Below are positions 25,315-34,534 of a DNA stretch of 64,000 nucleotides, in pieces. The stretch comes from Edolisoma coerulescens. Its lineage: Eukaryota; Chordata; Aves; Passeriformes; Campephagidae. The stretch is from the NCBI GenBank assembly GCA_013397115.1, contig VWZW01006255.1:2213270-2277269 (forward strand), written 5' to 3'. Positions within the stretch are counted from its first letter, which is position 1; the number at the start of each line of letters is the position of its first letter. The translations under genes were made by a program, and so were the position numbers. Below the pieces are notes generated by a model. That model saw only the letters and a program-made list of their open reading frames with translations. It did not search any database and had not been told where the DNA came from.

Positions 25315-25585
25315 CTACATGAATAAGAAAAAAAACAATAGATCCTTTGCTTGAAAAACACATTTGTGCCAAGTGGGTATTGGCAACCTGTTTAGCCCAG
25401 GTGATGGGTGGGGGGCCTACCCAGAGATATTTACCTGCAGGCTGCTGGGTCATATTCCAAACAGCTGAAAACTACAAGTGTCATTACTGCTCTGAGGATC
25501 ACTTGCTGATATGTTGTCTTGGTGCACTTAACATTCACTTTTAAGGAAGAGAACTAATTGGGGTATGTTCTGTAAAGTGGTCCTT

Positions 25586-25607
25586 CCAGTGTGTTTAAAC
25601 ACACTGG
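25586..25607. repeat. Perfect 22-bp palindrome
   Basis: Two 11-nt arms with no spacer: CCAGTGTGTTT and its reverse complement AAACACACTGG. The centre TTTAAA is self-complementary. A partial echo (ACTCCAGTGT) follows at 25610-25619. It could be a dimeric protein-binding site or a hairpin-forming sequence; no function can be assigned from sequence. Confidence 0.9.
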
Positions 25608-25869
25608 TACACTCCAGTGTTAATTATAGCAACACAATTTGTACAGCGCTGCTACAATTCTCTGCCACTGGGAAATATGCAGTAAATTAGAGATAAACTT
25701 TTAAGTTTCCAGATCTGAACACAGTTGTATGTAATTAGATGGAGCTCATTAAAAAAAAAAAAAGTCAGAACTACTTTTTATTTTGTATTTTCCTTCACGT
25801 TCTAGAAAATAATTACACAAGTACGGAAGTAAGTAAAACAAATAAACAGGTTATGCCTTTGGCACCAAC

Positions 25870-25932
25870 TTAAAAAAACACAGTATCTATATCTATTATA
25901 TATAGCCAGATAATTATATTTATATCTATTTG
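25870..25932. repeat. AT-rich degenerate simple repeat
   Basis: The run is built from TATCTA/TATATC/TATATA units (TATCTATATCTATTATATAT, then more TATATCTATT). It is an interrupted microsatellite. Confidence 0.7.
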
Positions 25933-27417
25933 GTCACAGAATTACAGACACCAACAATCTCATAATATGATTCGGCAGGTAGAGATATGAACCGAATATT
26001 TTGAGTTCATCTGTTAAATCTCAGCTTGAATTCCTCATACGGAACCAACTGCAATAGCTTTGTGAAGGTAAGGCAACAACACCACCAGCCACCAAAAACC
26101 CAAACAAAAACAAATAAGTGAAAAATTTAAAAAAAAAACCAAAACAACAACAAAGAAATTCAGGAAGCACAAGAAATGTGTGGTTGTCTAATAAGCCTCA
26201 AAAATGCTCTCACTTTCACCAAAAAAAAATTTCTTCTGCTCTGTTCACTCATCCTTAGCCCTCCCGTCAACCTTCCCTTTTCTGACCGTTCTCCCATAAC
26301 TCAATTTGTGTTCTCTCTTCCTCATTGATGCCTGGAAATGTAAGCTTGCTTTCAATCACCCCCATATATTCCGCATCCTCTGCCATTAACTTTGCTAATT
26401 AACATAGAATTATTTTCTACCTCTTTCCAGACCACTATTTTTTAAAAATCCAACCAAATCTAGATTTGTATCTAGATCATATTTGCTTATTACCAAATGA
26501 TGCACCATCACTAACTCTTGCTTTCAGTCACACCACATCATCTGCAGGCCTTTAAAGTGGGAAAGGCAGAGGCTGTTTAAGATTTCCATGGTACTAAATT
26601 AATTACTATTTCAGTCAACATAACTGCCTAACCGTGCCCTGTACTTGATCTTGTGTTCATACAACAGTTTTCCTCTGAAATAGAGATCAATTCTGTCCAT
26701 ATCACAAGACTTCTTTTTGGTTTTGTCATTAATCTTATGAGCAGGATGCTCAGATGAAGCCATTCTGCCATGTCAGTACATTTGTCTTTTAGAAAACTGA
26801 CAAAAATCTTTCCACCATCTGAGATTAAATTTCTTAACACCACTAAAAGCAATTCCTGATCCCTTCATGAAAACACACAGGACTCTCTTACACAAAGAAA
26901 GAAAAAAATTTTCTTCTACAATGTGGCATCTAGGAAAGCACAGAAACCTATATTACTGTTTAACAGACTGATTCTGTAATTTCACCGTCTGCCCTCGAAT
27001 TTACTCCATGTCAAGACACTATCACACAGGTAATATCCCTTTATGTCACTTGTTCCTGCCATACAGTTAAAGAGCCATGACCACATGTCTACTACAACAG
27101 AAGTTTGGTGTGCTTGAGGAGGGACACTTTTGGGGACTGGTGCTCCATCCTATTGGCTCATGACAACAAATGGCAAAGCATGTATCTCTAAAACGTTTGA
27201 ACTAAACAGATTGAGTGACTGTTCTGAAAGCATGAAAATATACCTTTGTCATTTAAGGCAACAGTGGTGACCCATTCTTAGATTCAGCCTGTAAACAGGA
27301 TTTTGTGTATATGCCTTTCTTCCTCTTCTACACATTTCTGCTCCTTTCTACTTTGCATTAGCACAGTAGCCGAGCAATGGGACCCTGACCCATGACAGCT
27401 GTTTCCAGCTGTTAACA
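25933..27417. other. Single-copy DNA, no gene seen
   Basis: AT-rich, with a CAAAACAAC/AAAC-rich stretch near 26095-26160. No exon pair, RNA or repeat family recognised. Confidence 0.5.
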
Positions 27418-28037
27418 TGATAGAATCATATCAAATAGAAAGGACAGAATTTGCTCTTTTTCCTCCTCTAGGTGTTGGGGATCCCAGAGCTGGATGCAGC
27501 TCTACAGATGGGGTCTCACCAGAGCAGAGCAGAGGGGCAGAACCCCCTCCCTGGCCTGCTGCCCACGGTGCTCTGGATGCAGCCCAGGACTCGTTTGGCT
27601 CTCTGGGCTGTGAGTGCTCATGGCCGGGTCGTGTTGAGCTTCTCCTCCACCAGCACCCCCAAGTGCTTCTCCTCACCCCTTCTCTGCCCAGCCTCTGCTT
27701 GGGATTGCCCTGACCCAGGTGCAGGACCTTGCACTTGGCCTTGTTGAACTTCATGAGAGCCACACAGGAGGAGCAGCTCTGCAGCCTGTCCAGCTCCCTC
27801 TGGATGGCATCCCTTCCCTCCAGCACATTGACCACACCACACAGCTCGGTGTCATTGACAAACTGACTGAAAGTGCACTTGATCCCACTGTCCATGTTGT
27901 CAACAAAGATGTGAAACAGTGCTGGTCCCAGTATAACCCCAGAGAGCACCATTCATCACTGGTCTCCATCTGGCCATCGAGCTGTCAGCCACAGCTCTGT
28001 GTTAAGGAAACTTCCCTGTCCAACCATCCAGGAGCCA
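27418..28037 (-). mobile_element. CR1 LINE, 3' segment with broken RT frame
   Basis: Minus-strand CR1 fragment containing part of ORF2 reverse transcriptase. The 173-codon frame at 27431-27952 shows the family landmarks VILGPALFHIFVDNMDSGIK, the position of the catalytic box, LEGRDAIQRELDRL, and LMKFNKAKCKVLHLGQGNP. In CR1 the catalytic box reads FADD; here it reads FVND, so a key Asp is gone. The family motif LGVLVEEKLNTTRP lies in another frame (27618-27842), showing at least one frameshift. After the segment corresponding to GLGCI..SALV the element jumps to the terminal octamer region at 27418-27431, so the C-terminal part of ORF2 and most of the 3' UTR are deleted. It is a dead, old copy and it continues beyond the inserted LTR at 28455-28541. 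Confidence 0.93.
27431..27952 (-). pseudogene. Degenerate CR1 reverse-transcriptase fragment
   Basis: This is the longest surviving open frame of the CR1 copy. The first half (about residues 1-85) is readable RT: the GxxLGPALF segment, the mutated FVND active-site box, the DAIQRELDRL helix and the KCKVLHLG segment. The second half is out of frame relative to the family and encodes unrelated sequence (GHEHSQPREPNE and onward). An intact CR1 ORF2 encodes an endonuclease plus RT of roughly 900 residues; this piece retains only part of the RT, lacks the endonuclease and cannot be active. The frame starts inside the domain, so the Met is not a biological start. Confidence 0.9.
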
Positions 28038-28454
28038 CTGTCACACTCACGCCACCTAAGCTGTGACCAAAGCCCCTTCACAGCTACACACCCCACTCAC
28101 ACAATCAGACCACATTTCCTCACCTGTTTGGCACCAGGTTTCCAATAGCAGAAACTCAGACATCCAGGTCCTTAAAATAATTTAATCATAGTGTAATAAT
28201 TTAATAATAAAACAATAAAATAATAAAACAGTTCGAGCTTGTGCCTCCAAGAAGGGATTTTGAACAAAGGAACCCCTGGGCTTTTATATCATCACAGTCT
28301 AAGCAAGGGAAAGTCTGGGGGTCGTGGGCTCCTGCCATGTCTCCCCAGGGTCTGCTCACCTGGCTGCCACACAGGCCCCCAGCACTTCGTGGCCTCTCAC
28401 CTCGGGCTCCTGCCCCCAGAGCTCAACCTGCAGCTCACACACTGAGCTACCTGC
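28038..28454 (-). mobile_element. Solo ERV LTR nested in CR1
   Basis: This 417-bp insertion splits the CR1 copy. Read on the minus strand it begins TGCAGGTAGC and ends GTGTGACA (TG...CA termini). It carries a TATA box TATAAAAG (28281-28288), then ATTAAA polyadenylation-signal variants roughly 80 bp downstream within an AT-rich stretch, followed by GT-rich sequence. That is the order U3-R-U5 expected of a retroviral LTR. No internal gag/pol region is present, so it is a solo LTR left by recombination. I could not identify a clean target-site duplication (flanks CCAC and CTAAA), so the exact ends carry a few bases of uncertainty. Family not identified. Confidence 0.72.
28281..28288 (-). promoter_or_regulatory. 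TATA box of nested LTR
   Basis: TATAAAAG on the minus strand, positioned in the middle of the LTR as expected for the U3/R promoter. Confidence 0.6.
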
Positions 28455-28541
28455 ACTAAATGTGTTCCTCAACATCTGAGTGGTCCATCTGTCAAATCCA
28501 TGTCTTTCCAGTTTAAAGGCAAAGGTGTCATGCGGGGCAGG
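28455..28541 (-). mobile_element. CR1 LINE, portion upstream of the nested LTR
   Basis: Continuation of the minus-strand CR1 on the other side of the LTR. On the + strand the landmark GAGTGGTCCATCTGTCAAAT followed by CCATGTCTTTCCAGTTTAA matches the CR1 ORF2 region that normally adjoins ACCATCCAGCC. Similarity stops after GCGGGGCAG at about 28540, the 5' truncation point of this copy. Confidence 0.85.
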
Positions 28542-31500
28542 GGATATCAGTTGACTTTAAAAACTCAGACCTGTAAATAAATTCATTGTCCTTAGTCACT
28601 GTGAGGCAACTCTTGACCTTTTAAAAAGTTAACTCTGCTATCTCTGGTTGCCCACTACAACAAAGAATTCTCCAATATTTTGAAATAAAAAAACCACTTA
28701 GGGATAACACGCAGTTGTAATCTCAGAACACAAAGGAATTTTTACTTTGCAAGCAGTTTTTGAAGTGCACATTTTTATGTTGTCACCTTGACCTACTCGC
28801 CCACTGTCTGCCCATTAAGTAACTTCAGTAAGGATTATTTTTATCACATCCCTCTAAACAGATACTTCTCTAGCAGTCATAGAAAGAAGAAAAAATCCCA
28901 CACCATAAAGAAGGCTTTATCCCATTCTCACATCAATATCAAGTACAAGGCTAAAAGGATTTTTGACATCCAGGCAAAACAAGAGATTTGAAGTCAAGTT
29001 TCTGAAATCCATAAACTAGAATGTTAATTAACATTTGCAGATACAAACACGGACAAAAAAATACAGTTAATGGGCAATCTTTTAAATGAAGGAAGATTGA
29101 CAAGCTTCAAAGTGCAAGGAAATAACAGACTTGCTCTATTTATCCTCTCCTCACACAAATCTGAAGAAACATGTCAAAATAGTATCAAATTTAAGAGTAA
29201 CATGAACCATCTAAATAATTGCACTTGGCTATGCACAAGTATTCTGTAGCTCTGTAAATAATTTCCTGCAACAATATACCCCTGCCTGGATGCTCAGCCT
29301 CTCTGAGAAGAGCTCACAATTCAGTTATTTAAACACACTATCCTGAGACAAGACAGACAATAGCTGCCTCACACCTATTAGAACTCTGTACTGACTTTAA
29401 TCATGGTCAAGATTTCCTAATGACTCTGGGTAACTCCTAATAAAACGAAGATGAAGTATTGATTTCAGCCACCAAGGACTTTGCAATTATGGGATTTTTT
29501 TCTAGAATGGAGAAAGGAAGGAGGGAAAAAAATGCAAAGGGTGATTCATTGGGTCACAAAGAATTTTATTCTTGAAAGAAAAAAAAAAACATATTTTTCC
29601 CTCTTCCCTTGTGGATGAGAATGAAAAATAAAACCATTATTCTGTATTTCAATGCCTGCAGCATATGCTTTTACAGGGTAATCCCTTGTGGGCAGAGACA
29701 TTTTATTACGCAAGAAACATTCCAGAAAAGAGCAAGAAAATCCAGTGAAACTAAGAGGTCACAGCAGGGCAACTTTTATTGGGCACATTCTTTACATCCT
29801 TAGGGCATTGAAGCAGTTAATGTTTTAAGAACCCCTCAATCCTGTCATTATTTACAGGAACTCATCCCCCTTGCACTGCAAACCCCAGAACAAGCAACTA
29901 TCAAGTCCATGACTCTCTAAGATAAGAAAGCACACATCTGACATCATCCAGATGCAGACAACCTTTGGTAAATATTCATGGAATGTCTTTTGACTCCGAT
30001 GCTGTGATTTTGCTGGGCTACAGCAGAAGAATATAAGGAATCATGTGCTCAGGGATAAATTAAACTATCTCTGTTGCACATAAATGGGGGTTTCATCCCT
30101 TTCTGCTACTGCTGAACGAAAGCAGAGCTAACAGAGACAGAAATTACTACAGTGAGAAGATGAGACTTTTAGTTGACATAAAACCCAAATCTACCTGGAT
30201 GGATCTGCACAGGTGCTCCACATTCAATGACTGATATTATGTCTTCAAGATGCATAAGCTGCAAATTTTACAGGCAATTCTTTCTCCAGTTTTTGTTAGA
30301 GTTATAAAACCAAAATAAAACAACAACAAAAAAATCCCAAATCCAAAGAAACGGAGAAAACAAAACAATGAGCCGGAAATAAATGGGAGAGTCACTGCAG
30401 CCACTGACGATAAAATGCTTAGATCACTGAGCCACTAGAGTGGTACTAAATATTGAGAAGGGTAGGACGGCCATAAAAGCAAACTGGCTGAGCTGGCAAG
30501 TCAAAGCTATTCACAGCCCAACACAAGGTCAGACATTTGGTAAAAGAATTCAGAATTGGAGACTGTATCCTGAAAAGCAGTATCTAAAAGAAGATGCAAG
30601 CAACGTAAAGGGCAAACATCTGCACTGCAGGATTCTGGCCCCATGCAGGGAGAGACTGGGACAGGTGAAAGCATCTCAGAACCAGAGCTGAAGTCTGGTT
30701 GCATCATGGTCTTACCATCTTCTTTAACCAAGGATACATTTCTGAAGCGTATTTAAAAAATAAACAAACTACTTACAATACTGAAAACTAATTTAGACCC
30801 TGATTCAACAGCATTTAAACATGTGTCTAAACCTCAATAAATTGCACTGTAAGACACAGACAAACATTTTCCTCTTTTAGAGTCTTCAGGCTTATTTCCG
30901 GGCATTATCATTTTTAAAGTAAGCCATTTTCTCTACTATTTAAGCTGGGCATGCTTCTTTCAGACAAAAGAGAACTGCTGGCCACACTCTCAAAAGGCAC
31001 ATTGAGCCCAGAATAAATAGCTTGCAGCTCCAAAGCAAGGTCACACTTTCATCAGCGCAGACCACAGCAGTGCCAACAGGTCAATGTACTCTTACTGAAA
31101 AATACATCACATTAAACTCAGTATTTTGAATATTTCTTTTGTCTCCCATGAAAAACAGAAAAAGTATTAGTCTGCAAATGTCTGACGTTGTTAAGAACCT
31201 TATGCAGAACTCAGTATGAACAGTAAGAACTGCTACTTGTACAGCACAGTTTTTTTAATAAGAGGGGGTTTAGTCTTTTTAATTATATATAAACTTATCT
31301 GGATATTTTGGCAATAGGTGTTCTCATTATTTTCATTCACATTAAAGGCCACATGCACAGCTAGCAGGGGAAAATGAGCAGCAAACCCCTACAGAGATGC
31401 AGGCAGGGGAGGGGGCAATGCATTTTTCCCTAAATGTTCATCTAAATGAAGCAACCAATTCATCCTACTCAGATTGTATTTAGACCAGTATTTAGATTGG

Positions 31501-31577
31501 CCTATTAAAACCCATTAACAAATAAAATTTCAATGTCAAGTCTTCAAGGTTAAGTTCTCCATGTCCCCCTTGCAGGC
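28542..31577. other. Single-copy AT-rich DNA
   Basis: No repeat, exon pair or RNA gene recognised. Short frames at 28788-28991, 29609-29803 and 30440-30691 lack features. A-rich tracts occur near 29580 and 30325. Confidence 0.5.
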
Positions 31578-32632
31578 TGTGGTGGGTTGACCCTGACTGG
31601 ATTCCAGGTGTTCACCAAAGCCACTCTATCACTTCCCTCCTCAGATGGAGAAGGAAGAAAATAAAGCAGAAGGATCTTAGGTCAAGATAAGGGCAGGGAG
31701 AGATCACTCACCAGTTACTCCCATGGGAAAAGCAGACTCGACTTGGGGAAATTAATCTAATTTGTTACCAATCAAATCAGAGTAGGAAAATTAGAAATAA
31801 AAAAAAAATCTTACAACACCTTTCACCCACCCATCCCTTCCTCAAGGGCTTAACTTCACTCTCAAGTTCTCTATTTCCTCCCTGCCAGCAGGGCAGGGGA
31901 ACAGGAATGGAGGCCACAGCTCATCACACATTGTTTCTGCTGCTGCTGATTCCTCCTCAGCGGGAGGACTCCTCACAATCCTGCCCTGTTCCAGCACAGG
32001 CCCCTCCCATGGGAGACAGTCCTCCATGAGCTTACACAATGTGAATCTCCTGCACAGACTGCACCTCAGGAACTGCTCCAGCATGGATCCTTTCCACAGG
32101 CTGCACTTCAGGAGCAGACTGCTCCAGGGTGGGGGTCACAAGTCCTGCCAGCAAACCTGCTGCAGCGTGGGCTCCTCTCTCCACAAGACCAGAGGTCCTG
32201 CCAGGACCCTGCTCCAGAGTGGGCTTCTCAAAAGGTCACAGCCTCCTTCAGGCATCCACCTGCTCTGCCATGGGGTCCTCCAGGGGCTGCAGGGGCACAG
32301 CTGCCTCTCCATGGGCTGCACCTTGGGCTGCAGGGGAATCTGCTCCAGCACCTGGAGCAGCTCCTGCCCCTCCTTCTGCACTGACCTGGGTGTCCGCAGA
32401 GAATTGCTCTCACAATTCTCATTCCTCTCTCCTCTGTCTGCTTTCTTAGCTATGTTATCACAGAGCTGCTGCTACCACACTGATGGGCTCTGCCTTGCCC
32501 CCCAGTAGTTCTGTCTTAGAGCTGGCAGGGGTTGGCTCTGTCAGACGTAGGTGAAGCATCAAGCAGCTGCTCACAGACAACGCCTCTCTAGCCACCCCTG
32601 CTATCAGAACCTGGCCATGCAAACCCAGTACA
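31578..32632 (-). mobile_element. Solo LTR of an avian endogenous retrovirus
   Basis: This 1055-bp element has TG...CA ends: TGTGGTGGGTTGACCCTG at 31578 and AAACCCAGTACA at 32632 on the + strand. I recognise the family from bird, especially songbird, sequences: landmarks include CAGGGAGAGATCACTCACCA, GGGGAAATTAATCTAATTTG, GTCCTGCCAGCAAACCTGCT and GGCTTCTCAAAAGGTCACAG. Minus-strand orientation is the likelier sense (first bases TGTACTGGGTTTGC), with a decayed polyadenylation region near 31768, but orientation is not certain. No gag/pol/env lies beside it, so it is a solo LTR. The open frames inside (31842-32084, 32026-32508, 32136-32381) are antisense or chance frames in GC-rich LTR sequence, not genes. 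No obvious target-site duplication remains (flanks GCAGGC and CATCTA). Confidence 0.85.
32040..32370. repeat. Minisatellite-like repeats inside the LTR
   Basis: Degenerate units of roughly 40-60 bp recur, each built round CTGCTCCAGNGTGGG or CTGCTCCAGCATGG, followed by CC(A/T)C and CTGCAG/TCCTGCCAG words. Copies begin near 32072, 32129, 32208 and 32339. Such unit amplification is known for this LTR family from memory; copy number varies between loci. Confidence 0.6.
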
Positions 32633-34021
32633 CATCTAAATTCTAATGTGCACAGCCCAGAGCGCGAAAACGTTGCCTTTGTGAGACCTTAGTCAATTAG
32701 GGTACAGAATAAGCCATCCTGCTCCAGGGTGCTTCTCAGAATTTTGTCAGAAGGTGCAGAACACGATGAAAAAGAAAACATTTAACATTTAATTAACATT
32801 TCATGCTTCAATTACAGTCATTATTTTACTAGGAGAAATATTATGAATATGTACAGCACTCTGAAAGTATTCCTGGTTTGTAACTAAAGAAGTTATTTTC
32901 AGGATTTATAACAAACCAATGAAATACAGACACTTTTTATTTGGGATCTTTCATGCAGTCATTTTTAACTTGAAAACATTTTAGATATATAAACAACAAA
33001 ACCCTGCAAAACTCAATGTCAAATATGGGATATTTCAGTATATTCCATGTCTCTAAAAGGTGGAAAGGGCACATTTATGTCCCACAGAAAGATCAGGGTT
33101 TTTCTTTCGATAAAAGACAGACAAGAGAAACTCAGAGCTTAGCCAGAAGAACCCACATCACTTGTACGAGAAGCCTAAAGCAGCAGCATCTGATGCCTCT
33201 CTCCTAGAAGGATCTTATTTTTGCTGTTATGAAGGCTGAAAGTTTTTAACACTAACTGTGCCATTTAACTACTTCTCTGTAAGGTTATTGCTGTATATTG
33301 ACTATTCAAAGGTCTACAAATATCAGTATTGATATACTTAAGTCAGGGAAAACAGAGTGAATCAAATCTTAAGTAAACCATTTTTTGAGCAGTTCAGGAG
33401 TCATGTGCTCGCTGAGACAAAGGCATCCATCTAGTCCACAGGTTTTATGAATATAATACCAGAACTCAGGGACTCAATCCACGTACTTGAAAATAAATAG
33501 TTCAGCTACTAATAACTTCTGAAATAAAAAATATGTAGGATAAGGACAGTAAAGAGCTCCCCTAGGAATCGCAAGTCTGCTTCATACAAGGTGAACTGCA
33601 GCCAAGTACTAAAAGACAATATAAGATGTAAAGTAAAAACTGATTTTGAAACAAGTCAGAAGGGAATCTTTGATAAAAAAATCCCAACGAAAAATACAGT
33701 CAGCATTTATACTTATATTCATTTTTTAATAACCTGCTATAAGAGTCTTAGAGTGAACTTAATCTTTCGATATCTTGAAATACGCACTTACACTTTCCTG
33801 TGGATTTAATTTTTCTTCAGTAATCTGCTTTCAAAATCTGGGTGTTCTCAGAAGACTTGTACAGTCCTCCGTGCAAGTACAGTAGAGAGAAGTCTGTAAA
33901 AGCAGTTAACCAGGTGCTGTGGCCTCAATCTGTGAACCAGAAAAGGCAGACGTGGAAGGTGTCTGTATAGGTTTAAATCCAAAGTCAAAGACAGGCATTC
34001 CACTAAGTAAGGGGAAACCAA
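32633..34021. other. Single-copy AT-rich DNA
   Basis: No feature recognised apart from short unsupported frames. Confidence 0.5.
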
Positions 34022-34150
34022 GTGATTAACACGCCTCACATCTTTTCCCAGAGGCTCTCTTTTGCCAGTGACAGCACCACAGAGTTAACTACAAGCTCAG
34101 TAAGTTATTCCAGTGGCAGCTACACCCTCACCATTCTTTTTCCCCCGCAG

Positions 34151-34323
34151 CTTTTCCACCCACATAGCCACACAACAGACATGGAGCCCCAGCATTTGAG
34201 GAGGTCTGTGAAACAGCAGAAACAAACAGTTCTGTTGACAACCATCAGCTCCAGCCTGTCTCCTTGTTTGGGACGGGGCAGGATATCAAACCCACATCGC
34301 AACTCCATGAGCTGTCATGCTGA
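34151..34323 (+). other. Exon-like block, unknown
   Basis: A strong acceptor-like tract (ATTCTTTTTCCCCCGCAG) ends at 34150. One frame then stays open and runs on well beyond a possible donor, GAG|GTGAAG, at 34323/34324. It is part of a 170-codon open frame (34022-34534), the longest + strand frame outside GC-rich DNA or repeats. The encoded peptide (LFHPHSHTTDMEPQHLRRSV and onward) has no recognisable domain. The donor is mediocre. A chance frame or a non-coding exon are both possible. Confidence 0.12.
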
Positions 34324-34534
34324 GGTGAAGCCAGAGCTACAGCAGAGGTCAGAGCTGTGTGCTCAGGCCTTTCAGAAGAAATCTAGTGCCCCAAACATGT
34401 GGAAGTGGCCTGGATTCAGAAATTGCTTGTCCAGATCATCTAGCAAGTCAGGCGTTACCCACACGACATGGGGATTGTCACAGCACCTCCTTTCCCCACT
34501 GGTTTCTCTCCATGGGCAGTCTGGCAGTACATGA

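Noticed and set aside
31842..32508. Several open frames on both strands
   Set aside because: All sit inside a recognised solo LTR and its internal repeats; they are repeat-derived and not genes.
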